DNA of 64,000 nt from Bradyrhizobium manausense. Its GTDB lineage: Bacteria > Pseudomonadota > Alphaproteobacteria > Rhizobiales > Xanthobacteraceae. Both the position numbers and the translations under genes were made by a program. Each line of letters begins with the position of its first letter. The first letter of the stretch is position 1. The DNA lies in assembly GCF_018130615.1 (NCBI RefSeq), contig NZ_JAFCKB010000007.1:124001-188000 (forward strand), written 5' to 3'. A model generated the notes under the pieces. The model was not told where the DNA came from. It was given only the letters and a program-made list of their open reading frames with translations, and did no database searches. Positions 47,249 to 56,220 of this stretch are shown one piece after another.

Positions 47249-48663
47249 CTGTGGCTCCCAAGCGCGAAGACTACGACGTCGTGGTCATCGGCGCAGGACC
47301 TGCCGGTCTTGCCGCTGCCGCGACATCCGCCGAAGCTGGCCTCTCGACGCTGTTGCTCGACGAGAACATCGGCCCCGGTGGCCAGGTGTTCCGAGCCATC
47401 GCCTCGACACCTGTGACAGACCGCAATCAACTCGGTGCCGACTATTGGGTCGGTGCCGATCTTGTGCAGGCGCTACGCGCGAGCAGTGCCGAGGTCATTC
47501 ACCGCGCCACCGTCTGGAGCCTCGATCGCAACCTCGATATCGCTGTCTCGGTCGGCGGCGCGTCCGCTTTCGTCAAGGCCAAGCGCGTAATCCTCGCGAC
47601 CGGCGCGCTGGAGCGGCCGTTTCCGATTCCCGGCTGGACCCTGCCGGGCGTGATGACCGCGGGCGCGGCGCAGACAATGCTGAAATCATCAGCCCTCGTG
47701 CCGGACGGCCGCACCGTGATCGCGGGGCAGGGACCGCTGCTCTGGCTGCTCGCCGCACAGATCCTGCGCCTCGGCGGCCGCATCGACCGCATCCTCGACA
47801 CCACCGAGCGCGGCAATTATTTCGCCGCGCTGCCCCACGCGTTCGCGTTCCTGACCTCGCCCTATTTCGCCAAGGGCCTGTCGATGATGCGTGAGGTCAA
47901 GGCCAAGGTGCAGGTCGTCTCCGGAGTCACCGAGCTTGCGGCATCTGGCGACGGCCAGCTTGCGAGCGTGAGCTATGTTGCGGGCGGCAAACGCGAGACC
48001 ATTCCTGCCGATCTGCTGCTGCTGCATCAGGGCGTCGTGCCCAACGTTAATCTGGCAATGTCGGCGGACGTCGAGCATCGCTGGGACGATCTGCAATTGT
48101 GCTGGTCGCCCGTGCTTGATGCGAGCGGCAATTCATCGATCGCGGGCATTGCGATTGCCGGTGATGGCGCGGGTATCGGTGGTGCCAATGCCGCCGTGGT
48201 CCGTGGCCGCATCGCGGCGCGCGCAGCGGTGGAAGCTCTGGCGCCCGTGGCTGCCGCAAAGCTGCCGGCGATGGCAACGCTCCGCGCCGACCTTGCCAAG
48301 GCTGAACGCGGCCGGGTCTTCCTCGATACGCTGTTCCGCCCTGCGTCTCAGTTCCGCATTCCCTCAGGCGAGACCATCGTCTGCCGCTGCGAAGAGGTCA
48401 CCGCCAAGGACGTTCTCGATTCCGTCGCGATCGGCGCGACCGGGCCGAACCAGCTCAAGGCCTATCGCCGCACCGGCATGGGCCCGTGCCAAGGCCGGCT
48501 CTGCGGCCTCACCGTCACCGAGCTGATGGCGCAGGCGCGTGGCAAGACTCCGCAGGAGATTGGCTATTACCGGCTGCGCGCGCCGGTGAAGCCGATCACG
48601 CTTGCCGAGCTCGCCGCCGTCCCGAAGAGCGAGGCTGATATCAATGCCGTGGTGCGCGGGTGA
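47245..48663 (+). CDS. NAD(P)/FAD oxidoreductase with C-terminal BFD-like [2Fe-2S] domain (OoxA/HcnB-like)
   Basis: The 472-residue protein begins DYDVVVIGAGPAGLAAAATS, has a second nucleotide-binding region around VIAGQGPLLWLLAAQILRLG, and ends in a BFD-like iron-sulfur domain with four cysteines (VCRCEEVTAKDVLD and MGPCQGRLCGL). This is the large electron-transfer subunit of opine oxidase and HCN synthase complexes. Coupled by 4-base overlaps to the genes on both sides. Confidence 0.92.
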   Translation: MTVAPKREDYDVVVIGAGPAGLAAAATSAEAGLSTLLLDENIGPGGQVFRAIASTPVTDRNQLGADYWVGADLVQALRASSAEVIHRATVWSLDRNLDIAVSVGGASAFVKAKRVILATGALERPFPIPGWTLPGVMTAGAAQTMLKSSALVPDGRTVIAGQGPLLWLLAAQILRLGGRIDRILDTTERGNYFAALPHAFAFLTSPYFAKGLSMMREVKAKVQVVSGVTELAASGDGQLASVSYVAGGKRETIPADLLLLHQGVVPNVNLAMSADVEHRWDDLQLCWSPVLDASGNSSIAGIAIAGDGAGIGGANAAVVRGRIAARAAVEALAPVAAAKLPAMATLRADLAKAERGRVFLDTLFRPASQFRIPSGETIVCRCEEVTAKDVLDSVAIGATGPNQLKAYRRTGMGPCQGRLCGLTVTELMAQARGKTPQEIGYYRLRAPVKPITLAELAAVPKSEADINAVVRG

Positions 48664-49781
48664 GCCGAAACGTGGATGCGATCGTCATTGGCGGCGGCAT
48701 CCATGGATGCTCGACAGCGCTGCATTTGTGCCTTGCCGGCCTGAAGCCGGTGCTGATCGAGAAGGACTATGCCGGCCGTCACGCCTCCGGCGTCAATGCC
48801 GGCGGCGTTCGCCAGCTCGCGCGGCACGTCCCCGAGATCCCGCTGTCGATCCGCTCGATGGGGATCTGGGAGAAGATCAAGGATCTCCTCGACGACGATT
48901 GCAGCTTCGAGAGCCACGGCCAGGTACTGGTTGCGGAGAATGAGGAGGAGCTCACCGTCTGCCGCACGCGCGTCGCCGAGCTCAACGCGCTCGGTTTTAC
49001 CCATGAAGAGCTGATCGACGCGGCTGAACTGCGGCGCCTCGTGCCCGCGGTGGCCGAGACCTGTCCCGGCGGCGTGGTCTCGCGCCGCGACGGCGCAGCC
49101 AATCCGGCGCAGACCACGACGGCGTTCCGGCGCAAGGCCCAGCAGCTCGGGGCGATTGTGCGCGAGGGCGTCGCGGCCAGCAACATCCGCTATAGCGATG
49201 GCCTCTGGTACGTCGATGCCGGCACGGAGACCTTTGCCGCGCCGGTGCTGGTCAATGCCGCGGGGGCCTGGGCCGGCAGGATCGCGGCTGCGCTCGGCGA
49301 GCCTGTGCCGGTCGAGACCGTGGCGCCGATGCTGATGATCACCTCGCGCGTGCCGCACTTCATCGATCCCGTCGTGATCCTGCGCGGGCGAAAACTCTCC
49401 TTCAAGCAATTCTCCAACGGCACCGTGCTGATCGGCGGCGGCCATCTGGCAACGCCCTATCAGGATCGCAACGAGACAGTGCTGGACTGGCAGAGCCTCG
49501 CCGTCAGCGCGCGCACCGTGTTCGAGCTGTTCCCGGTGATGCGAAGTGCCACGATCGTGCGTGCCTGGGCCGGCATCGAGGCGAAGATGAAGGACGACAT
49601 TCCCGTGTTCGGGCCGAGTAGCCGCCACAGGGGGCTCTACCACCAGTTCGGCTTCTCGCTGCACGGCTTCCAACTCGGCCCCGGCGCCGGCGCCGTGATG
49701 GCGGAGCTGATCGTCAACGGCGGCACCCAGACGCGCGTCAGCGATCTCGGTATCGACCGCTTCCATCCCTCCACACTCTAA
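48660..49781 (+). CDS. FAD-dependent oxidoreductase (DAO family; candidate catalytic subunit 2)
   Basis: The 373-residue protein starts with VDAIVIGGGIHGCSTALHLC, has VLVNAAGAWAGRIAAALGEP and ends with IVRAWAGIEAKMKDDIPVFG and SLHGFQLGPGAGAVMAELI. The GTG start overlaps the preceding stop (GTGA), so it is co-translated with the electron-transfer subunit. It differs clearly from the oxidoreductase at 45787, which raises the possibility of two interchangeable catalytic subunits. Sarcosine oxidase beta or D-amino-acid dehydrogenase relatives are the nearest families I can name. Confidence 0.9.
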   Translation: MSRNVDAIVIGGGIHGCSTALHLCLAGLKPVLIEKDYAGRHASGVNAGGVRQLARHVPEIPLSIRSMGIWEKIKDLLDDDCSFESHGQVLVAENEEELTVCRTRVAELNALGFTHEELIDAAELRRLVPAVAETCPGGVVSRRDGAANPAQTTTAFRRKAQQLGAIVREGVAASNIRYSDGLWYVDAGTETFAAPVLVNAAGAWAGRIAAALGEPVPVETVAPMLMITSRVPHFIDPVVILRGRKLSFKQFSNGTVLIGGGHLATPYQDRNETVLDWQSLAVSARTVFELFPVMRSATIVRAWAGIEAKMKDDIPVFGPSSRHRGLYHQFGFSLHGFQLGPGAGAVMAELIVNGGTQTRVSDLGIDRFHPSTL

Positions 49782-49793
49782 GAAGAAGACATC

Positions 49794-50141
49794 ATGAGCA
49801 TCATCCGCAGCATCCGTACGCCCATCATGCACCGCGCGGTCGAAGCCAACGGATTCGTCTTCGTCGGCGGCACCATCGCCGACGATACCTCGGTCTCGAT
49901 GGGCGACCAGACCCGCAACATCCTCGGCAAGATCGCCGGCTACCTGAAGGAAGCCGGCACCGACAAGAGCCGCGTTGTCAGCGCCTCGATCTTCGTCACG
50001 CATCTCTCCAAGAAGAAGGAGATGGATGCAGCCTGGACCGAGTTCTTCGGCGACAATCTGCCGACCCGCGCCACCGTCGGCGTCGCCGATCTCGGCGGCG
50101 GGGCGCTGATCGAGGTGGTCGTCACCGCGCTCAAGGGCTGA
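49794..50141 (+). CDS. RidA-family enamine/imine deaminase
   Basis: The 115-residue protein has the RidA core: FVFVGGTIADDTSVSMGDQT, ILGKIAGYLKEAGTDKSRVV and the active-site Arg in LPTRATVGVADLGGGALIEV with the conserved Glu. It would hydrolyse the 2-imino acids released by the amino-acid dehydrogenases encoded just upstream, giving ketoacid and ammonia. The last gene of the operon, convergent with the next LysR gene only 5 bases away. Confidence 0.93.
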   Translation: MSIIRSIRTPIMHRAVEANGFVFVGGTIADDTSVSMGDQTRNILGKIAGYLKEAGTDKSRVVSASIFVTHLSKKKEMDAAWTEFFGDNLPTRATVGVADLGGGALIEVVVTALKG

Positions 50142-50146
50142 TCCGG

Positions 50147-51064
50147 TCAGGCAGTTCTGGCGAACATTCCAACCAGGGTCTCGCGCAGCCAGCGCTGCGC
50201 GGGAACGGTATCGTTGCGCTGGTGCCAGAACAGGCTGACGATGCGCGCCGGTGCCTGGAGCGGAAGCGGCATCGCGTGCAGAAACGGCGCATGGCGCGAC
50301 TCGGAGCGGAGGTCGCGCGGCAGGACCGCGATGAGATCGGATTGCCGCACGGTCTCGTAGGCGGCGCTGTAATGGTTCACGGTTGCCACCAGATTGCGCG
50401 ACATCCCGCGCGAGGCGAGGAACAGATCGTAGGACGGCTGCGTCTTTCCTGCCAGGCTCACATCGACATGCCGCGCGTTGAGAAAGGCGCGCGTGCCGAG
50501 CCGCTTCCCGGCGGCGAGCGGATGGCCGCGCCGCATGAAGCAGGCATAATCGACGGTCCAGAGCGAGCGTGAGCGAATGGAGGCCGGCTGCTGCGCCTCG
50601 TTGACATAGACGCTCAAGACGCAATCCACCCTGTTGTCCTCGAGTTGGTCGGCGATCTCCACGACGGTGTTCGGGACGGTGTGGACGCGCGACTTCGGTG
50701 CGACCTTGTCCAGATGCTTCAGCAGGTCCGGCATCACCAGCGAGGCCACATAGTCCGACATCGACAGGGTGAACTCGGTCTGGGCGCGGCCGGGATCGAA
50801 CACCTGCTCGTCGAGCGCGCTGCGCATGCTTTCGAGCGCTTCGCCGATCGGCTCCCACAGCACCACGGCGCGCTGCGTGGGGCGGATCCCGGTGCCTGAT
50901 CGCACGAACAAGGGATCGCCGAGCGCATCACGCAAACGCGCGAGCGCGTTGCTGACTGCGGGTTGGGTCATCGTCAGCGCGCTTGCGGCGCGCGTGACGC
51001 TGCCCTCGGTCATCAGCGCCTCGAAGACTTTCAGGAGGTTGAGGTCGAGCGCGCGAAACGACAC
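50147..51064 (-). CDS. LysR-family transcriptional regulator (NodD-like branch)
   Basis: The 305-residue protein begins VSFRALDLNLLKVFEALMTE with HTH AASALTMTQPAVSNALARLR and the effector domain from about residue 95 (EFTLSMSDYVASLVMPDLL). The style RALDLNLL plus LVRSGTGIRPT fits the NodD/NahR/LinR branch. The GTG at 51064 was chosen because it puts the HTH at the normal distance; the extra upstream frame reads through the AT-rich promoter region. Divergent from the MFS transporter gene, its likely target. Confidence 0.9.
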   Translation of the reverse strand: MSFRALDLNLLKVFEALMTEGSVTRAASALTMTQPAVSNALARLRDALGDPLFVRSGTGIRPTQRAVVLWEPIGEALESMRSALDEQVFDPGRAQTEFTLSMSDYVASLVMPDLLKHLDKVAPKSRVHTVPNTVVEIADQLEDNRVDCVLSVYVNEAQQPASIRSRSLWTVDYACFMRRGHPLAAGKRLGTRAFLNARHVDVSLAGKTQPSYDLFLASRGMSRNLVATVNHYSAAYETVRQSDLIAVLPRDLRSESRHAPFLHAMPLPLQAPARIVSLFWHQRNDTVPAQRWLRETLVGMFARTA

Positions 51065-51077
51065 ACATTCACCGTGG

Positions 51078-51092
51078 TGATATATTAGATCA
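51078..51092. promoter_or_regulatory. Candidate LysR operator TGAT-N7-ATCA
   Basis: A 4-bp perfect inverted repeat with a 7-base AT-rich spacer lies 13-27 bases upstream of the LysR GTG, in the divergent AT-rich region before the MFS gene. The AT-richness contrasts with flanking DNA and marks a promoter zone. The exact regulator binding it is inferred from position only. Confidence 0.4.
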
Positions 51093-51178
51093 AGATTATA
51101 AATTATGACGATAATGTCACCTTGTCTATGGTTCCCTCCCGAGCGAGGCGCGGCGTACCGCATTCAAGGGGGATTTTC

Positions 51179-52537
51179 ATGTCAATGATCTCGGCGCGCA
51201 TCGAGCGCCTTCCGTTTGCACGCTTCCACAAGCACCTGCTGCTGATGGGCGGGCTCGGCTACATGTTCGACGCGATGGACGCGGCGGTGCTGGCGTTCAT
51301 CCTGCCCGTGTTGCGCACGGCGTGGAATCTGTCGAGCGTCGAGATCGGTGTGCTCGGCAGCAGCACCTATATCGGCTTTCTCTTTGGCGCCCTGTTTGCC
51401 GGCACGCTCGGTGACCTGATCGGGCGGCGTGCGGTGATGATGTCGGCCCTGGCTCTCTACTGCGTGGCATCCATCGTCAGCGCGATGGTCGATACATGGT
51501 CGTCGTTCTTTGTCGCTCGCATCATCGCTGGTATGGGGACCGGTGCCGAGAGCGCGATTATCGCGCCCTATCTCGCGGAGTTCGTGGCGCGGCGTTACCG
51601 CGGCAGCTTCACCGGTGCCCTGGCCGGCTTCTTCTCCTTCGGCTTTGTGGCGGCGGCCCTGCTCGGCTACTTCATCGTGCCCTCCTACGATAATGGCTGG
51701 CGCATCGTGCTCGTGATCACGGCCGTGCCGGTCGTCATGCTGCTGTGGTGGCGGCGGGCGCTGCCGGAATCGCCGCGCTGGCTCGAAAGCCGCGGGCGGG
51801 AGAAGGAAGCTGAAGCCGTGCTGGATCGAATCGAGGCAGGCTTTGCCCGCGAGGGCCGTGTGTTGCCGCCGCCGGTCGTCGAAGCCGCGGCGCCCACCGG
51901 CACCGGCGGAACGCTGCTTGCCAATTTCGCCGCACTTTTGGCCGCACGTCAGGCACGCATCACCATCATGACCTGGATCATGTGGCTCGCGATCACCTTC
52001 AGCTATTATTCCTTCTTCGTCTGGATTCCCGGCCTTCTGGTCCAGAACGGCATGAGCATCACCAAGAGCTTCGGCTATTCGATCGCAATCTATTGCGCGC
52101 AGATCCCCGGCTATTTCAGCGCGGCGTATTTCAACGAGCGTATCGGCCGGCAGGCGACCATTGCGACCTATATGGTGCTCGGCGGCATCAGCGCGCTTGG
52201 CCTCGCCTTCGCCCAGACGGATCAGCACATCATACTGGCGGGAATTCTGTTGTCGCTGTTCATGAACGGCACCTATGCGGGCGTCTATGCCTACACTGCC
52301 GAGGTGTTCCCGACACCGATCCGGACCACCGGTGCCGGGCTTGCTTCGGCGATCGGTCGCATCGGTGCCATCGTGTCGCCAATCCTGGTCGGCTACCTCT
52401 ATCCCAATTTCGGCTTCGCCGGCGTGTTCGGCGTCACCACCACGGTGCTGCTGTTGGGAGCTGTCACCGTCGTCTTGATGGGCGTGCCGACGCGGGGTCG
52501 TTCTCTGGAAGAGATTGCGACGGGTGAGGTTGCATGA
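51179..52537 (+). CDS. MFS transporter (sugar/aromatic acid:H+ symporter type)
   Basis: The 452-residue protein has 12 predicted helices with MFS signatures: GDLIGRRAVMMSALALYC after helix 2, FFVARIIAGMGTGAESAII around helix 4, and PESPRWLESRGREKEAEAVL before the central loop. The ATG at 51179 has AGGGGG upstream; an earlier in-frame start adds a basic non-hydrophobic tail. The substrate is unknown but the operon partners (GAF protein, amidohydrolase) suggest an amide or organic acid. Its stop overlaps the GAF gene start (ATGA). Confidence 0.92.
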   Translation: MSMISARIERLPFARFHKHLLLMGGLGYMFDAMDAAVLAFILPVLRTAWNLSSVEIGVLGSSTYIGFLFGALFAGTLGDLIGRRAVMMSALALYCVASIVSAMVDTWSSFFVARIIAGMGTGAESAIIAPYLAEFVARRYRGSFTGALAGFFSFGFVAAALLGYFIVPSYDNGWRIVLVITAVPVVMLLWWRRALPESPRWLESRGREKEAEAVLDRIEAGFAREGRVLPPPVVEAAAPTGTGGTLLANFAALLAARQARITIMTWIMWLAITFSYYSFFVWIPGLLVQNGMSITKSFGYSIAIYCAQIPGYFSAAYFNERIGRQATIATYMVLGGISALGLAFAQTDQHIILAGILLSLFMNGTYAGVYAYTAEVFPTPIRTTGAGLASAIGRIGAIVSPILVGYLYPNFGFAGVFGVTTTVLLLGAVTVVLMGVPTRGRSLEEIATGEVA

Positions 52538-53034
52538 CGCGGACCAAAGCCAAGGCCGATCCGGGGCTCTGTGCCGTCGCGGCGGCGCAGAGCAAGGTGG
52601 ACCAGCCGGGCGCGCTGTTTGCAGCGCTCGACCGGGCCCTCAAGTCGGCGATTGGGCACAAGCTGTTCACGATCCTGACTTATGACGGCGAGGCCGGTGA
52701 GGCCGCGCGGATCTATTCCAATCTTCCCGGCTCCTATCCCACGGGCGGACGCAAGCGCCTGGCGCCGGGACCGTGGACAGAAGCCGTGCTTGACCGCGGC
52801 GAAGCCTATATCGGCCGCACGCAGGACGATTTGCGCAGCGTATTTTCTGATCACGAACTGATTGCCTCGCTTGGCTGCGCCAGCGTGCTCAACATGCCCG
52901 TGCGCTGGCGAGGACGCACGCTTGGTTCACTCAATCTGCTGCACGAGGCGGGCTGGTATGACGAGGACGACGTCGCCGCCTGTCTCCCCTTTGCCCAGAT
53001 GACATTGCCGGCACTCCTTGCGCCGGCTCTCTGA
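52534..53034 (+). CDS. Stand-alone GAF-domain protein
   Basis: The 166-residue protein is a single GAF-like domain: KLFTILTYDGEAGEAARIYS, PGPWTEAVLDRGEAYIGRT, SLGCASVLNMPVRWRGRTLG and SLNLLHEAGWYDEDDV. There is no output domain. Single GAF proteins may sense small ligands or act as methionine-sulfoxide reductases (fRMsr), but the Cys pattern of fRMsr is not evident. It is co-translated with the MFS transporter and followed by an amidohydrolase, so a role in handling the imported compound is inferred. Confidence 0.82.
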   Translation: MTRTKAKADPGLCAVAAAQSKVDQPGALFAALDRALKSAIGHKLFTILTYDGEAGEAARIYSNLPGSYPTGGRKRLAPGPWTEAVLDRGEAYIGRTQDDLRSVFSDHELIASLGCASVLNMPVRWRGRTLGSLNLLHEAGWYDEDDVAACLPFAQMTLPALLAPAL

Positions 53035-53046
53035 GAGGAAACCACC

Positions 53047-54294
53047 ATGCCCAGCATCCTCTTCAAGAATGCCGCTCTGCTTGACCCGCTCCAGCCGGAA
53101 TTGTTGACGGACCATGACGTGCTGGTCGAGGACAATCTGATCAAGGAGGTCTCGGACCGGCCGATCAAGGTCACCGCTGATCGAACCATCGATCTGGAGG
53201 GCAAGACGCTGATGCCCGGCCTGATCGACCTTCACGTGCACACCATCGCCATCGAGCTCAACCTGGCGCAGCAGGTCCACATTCCCAACGTGCTGGTGAC
53301 GCTGCGCTCGACGCTACTGCTGCGCGGCATGCTGCGGCGAGGCTTTACGACCGTCCGCGATGCCGGCGGCGCCGGCCATGCGATGAAGCAGGCCATCGAG
53401 ACCGGCCTGACCGACGGCCCGCGGCTGTTCGTGTCCGGCCGCGCGCTCAGCCAGACCGGCGGGCATGGCGACATGCGGGCGCGCTCGGATTATCTCGCCA
53501 GCGACACGACGTGTCCCTGCTGCGTGCGCGTCGGTGCGCTGGCGCGTGTTGCCGACGGTGTCGACGGCGTGCGCAGGGCGGTGCGCGAGGAGCTGCAGAT
53601 GGGCGCCGACCAGATCAAGATCATGGCGTCCGGCGGCGTCGCCTCTCCGACCGATCCGGTCGGCGCCTTCGGCTACTCCGAGGACGAGATTCGCGCCATC
53701 GTCGAGGAAGCGCAGGGCCGCCAGACCTATGTGCTCGCCCACGCCTATACTGCAGCGGCGATCGCGCGCGCGGTCCGCTGCGGGGTGCGCACCATCGAGC
53801 ACGGCAATCTCGTCGACGAGGCGGCCGCGCGGCTGATGGCCGAGAAGGGCGCCTATGTGGTCCCGACGCTCGTGACCTATGAGGCTCTCGCCAATGAGGG
53901 GGCACAATACGGCCTGCCGCCGGAAAGCGTCGCCAAGATCGCCGACGTCCGCGATGCCGGCCTGCGCTCGCTCGAGATCTATCGCAAGGCCGGGGTGAAG
54001 ATGGGCTACGGCAGCGATCTGCTTGGACCGTCGCAGCGGCTCCAGAGCGATGAATTCCGCATTCGCGCGGAAATTCTCGGCGCGCGCGAGGTCATCACTA
54101 GCGCGACATTGATCGGTGCCGAAGTGCTCGGCATGCAGGGCAAGCTCGGCCGGATCGTGCCCGACGCTCTTGCGGATCTGCTGGTCGTCGATGGCAATCC
54201 ACTGCGCGACGTTACGTGTCTGCTCGGTCAGGGCGAGCACATTCCGCTAGTGATGAAGGCGGGCAAGGTTCAATTCGACAGGCTGGCCGCGTAG
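53047..54294 (+). CDS. Amidohydrolase / prolidase-like metal-dependent hydrolase
   Basis: The 415-residue protein is an amidohydrolase of the binuclear zinc type: LMPGLIDLHVHTIAIEL (H-x-H), QIKIMASGGVASPTDP (bridging carbamylated Lys), VLAHAYTAAAI and TIEHGNLVDE (metal His), MGYGSDLLGPSQRLQSDEFR (Asp). Members hydrolyse Xaa-Pro or Xaa-Arg dipeptides or N-acyl amides. An odd DTTCPCCVRVG segment with three cysteines near residue 160 is unusual for the family. It begins 12 bases after the GAF gene stop. Confidence 0.88.
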   Translation: MPSILFKNAALLDPLQPELLTDHDVLVEDNLIKEVSDRPIKVTADRTIDLEGKTLMPGLIDLHVHTIAIELNLAQQVHIPNVLVTLRSTLLLRGMLRRGFTTVRDAGGAGHAMKQAIETGLTDGPRLFVSGRALSQTGGHGDMRARSDYLASDTTCPCCVRVGALARVADGVDGVRRAVREELQMGADQIKIMASGGVASPTDPVGAFGYSEDEIRAIVEEAQGRQTYVLAHAYTAAAIARAVRCGVRTIEHGNLVDEAAARLMAEKGAYVVPTLVTYEALANEGAQYGLPPESVAKIADVRDAGLRSLEIYRKAGVKMGYGSDLLGPSQRLQSDEFRIRAEILGAREVITSATLIGAEVLGMQGKLGRIVPDALADLLVVDGNPLRDVTCLLGQGEHIPLVMKAGKVQFDRLAA

Positions 54295-54427
54295 CTGCCG
54301 TTTGCGCCAGGTGCGGCTTGATCTCCAACCTCAGCAGGGCTAATTAACAGTTCTCAATCAGGATACTTACAGCCATGGATTTTACCCCCGACCGCAACGC
54401 CCACTCGCTTTGCTCACGGGGAATTCC

Positions 54428-56041
54428 ATGCCTGCTTCGATTATCCTGTCGCGCCTGTCGCTGTCCACACCTGACGGCCGCTCGCTTCTCTCCAACATCG
54501 ATCTGACCTTCGGCGCGGAACGCGCCGGCCTCGTCGGCCGCAACGGCGTCGGGAAGACAACGCTGCTTGCCGCAATCACGGGCGAGCATGTTCCGCGGTC
54601 GGGGCGCGTGATTGTCAATGGAACCGTCGGGCTCCTGCGCCAGGACGCTCAACTTCGTCCGGATGCGACGGTCGTCGACCTCTTCGGCGCGCGTGATGCA
54701 CTGAACGTGCTCCGCCGTGCTGTGCGCGGCGAAGCCTCGGCAGATGAAATTGCCGAGGTCGACTGGACCCTCGAGACGCGGCTGGCATCCGCCCTTGCCC
54801 GCGTCGGCTTCGATATCGCGCCCGACACCGCATTGGACCGCCTGTCGGGCGGGCAGGTGACCCGCGTTCGTCTCGCCGCACTGCTCTTTGCGGAGCCTGA
54901 CTTTCTGCTGCTGGATGAACCCACCAACAATCTCGATCGGGACGGGCGCCGTGCCGTGATCAATCTGCTGGCGAGCTGGCGCGGCGGCGCGATCGTCGTC
55001 AGCCACGACCGGTCTTTGCTCGAGACCATGGACGCCATTGTCGAGCTGACTTCGCTCGGAGCCACGCGCTATGGCGGTCATTGGAGCAGCTATCGCGCGC
55101 AGAAGGCTGTCGAGCTCGCCGCCGTCAGGCATGACCTCGCGCATGCCGAGAAACATCTGTTCGAGATCGACGGCAAAGCGCAGGAGGCGGCCGAACGCAA
55201 GGCCCGCAAGGACAGCGGCGGCAGGAAGAAGGGCGCCAGGGGCGACATGCCGCGTATTCTGGCGGGCGCGCGTAAGGATCGCAGCGAAGACAGCGGCGGC
55301 AAGACCGCGCAGATCACCGAGAGGCGGCGCGCGGAGGCGGTCGATGCGGTCGACACCGCTCGCCGGCGCATCGAGATCCTTCAGCCGCTATCCGTAAAGC
55401 TGCCCTCGACGCAGCTGCCGGCGGGGAGGGAAGTCGTCCGGCTCGATCGCGTCAGTGCCATCTATCAGCCCGAGCGGCCGGTGTTGCGTGATCTGTCGCT
55501 CACGATTGTCGGTCCGGAGCGCGTCGCGATTGTCGGGTCCAATGGCTCCGGCAAGACGACGCTGCTGAAGCTCGTCGCGGGCGAGCTCCGCCCCGTTGCG
55601 GGCACCGTGCGGGTCAGGCCGGACTTCGCGCTGTTCGACCAGAAGGTCAGCCTGCTCGATCCCGCGATCTCGATCCTCCATAATTTCGAACGCCTCAATC
55701 CAAGAGCCGGCGCGAATGAATGCCATGCCGCCCTGGCGCGCTTCATGTTTCGCGCCGATGCGGCCTTACAGATCGTCGCCAGCCTGAGCGGAGGGGAGCT
55801 GTTTCGCGCGGGGCTTGCCTGCGTGCTGGGTGGATCGACGCCGCCGTCACTTCTGATCCTGGACGAGCCGACCAATCATCTGGACCTCGAATCCATCGCA
55901 GCCGTCGAAGCAGGCTTGAGCGCCTATGACGGCGCTCTGCTTGTCGTCAGTCATGACGAGACGTTCTTGCAGACCATCGGGATCACGCGGCGGCTCGATC
56001 TCAGCGACGCCGTGCTGCGCGCCAATGGCGGGATCACCTGA
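54428..56041 (+). CDS. ABC-F family ATPase
   Basis: The 537-residue protein has two ATPase domains: Walker A GRNGVGKTTLLAA and [13 protein letters not shown], signatures LSGGQVTRVRLAALLF and LSGGELFRAGLACVLGG, and Walker B FLLLDEPTNNLDRDG and LILDEPTNHLDLESI. No membrane segments. Between domains is a basic, Ala/Lys/Arg/Gly-rich linker (around residues 250-300). ABC-F proteins act on ribosomes in translation or antibiotic protection; the linker is what differs among them. Start ATG at 54428 is in frame with a slightly longer frame that begins six codons upstream. It is preceded by ~130 bases with no gene. Confidence 0.9.
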   Translation: MPASIILSRLSLSTPDGRSLLSNIDLTFGAERAGLVGRNGVGKTTLLAAITGEHVPRSGRVIVNGTVGLLRQDAQLRPDATVVDLFGARDALNVLRRAVRGEASADEIAEVDWTLETRLASALARVGFDIAPDTALDRLSGGQVTRVRLAALLFAEPDFLLLDEPTNNLDRDGRRAVINLLASWRGGAIVVSHDRSLLETMDAIVELTSLGATRYGGHWSSYRAQKAVELAAVRHDLAHAEKHLFEIDGKAQEAAERKARKDSGGRKKGARGDMPRILAGARKDRSEDSGGKTAQITERRRAEAVDAVDTARRRIEILQPLSVKLPSTQLPAGREVVRLDRVSAIYQPERPVLRDLSLTIVGPERVAIVGSNGSGKTTLLKLVAGELRPVAGTVRVRPDFALFDQKVSLLDPAISILHNFERLNPRAGANECHAALARFMFRADAALQIVASLSGGELFRAGLACVLGGSTPPSLLILDEPTNHLDLESIAAVEAGLSAYDGALLVVSHDETFLQTIGITRRLDLSDAVLRANGGIT

Positions 56042-56220
56042 TCCCGCCGCGTCGTTCGTGTAAGGCTCAAAAACCCGACGCTCTGCCCCCAGCGCGCCGG
56101 GTGGAATGGATGAATATCAATCGGTGATCCCAACGTCATTGTTGTGACGCGTGCCTCACCAATTTACTACTCCGGGAAACTACCGCGTTGGAACCACGCT
56201 GCGACGACGTGCGGCCATCG

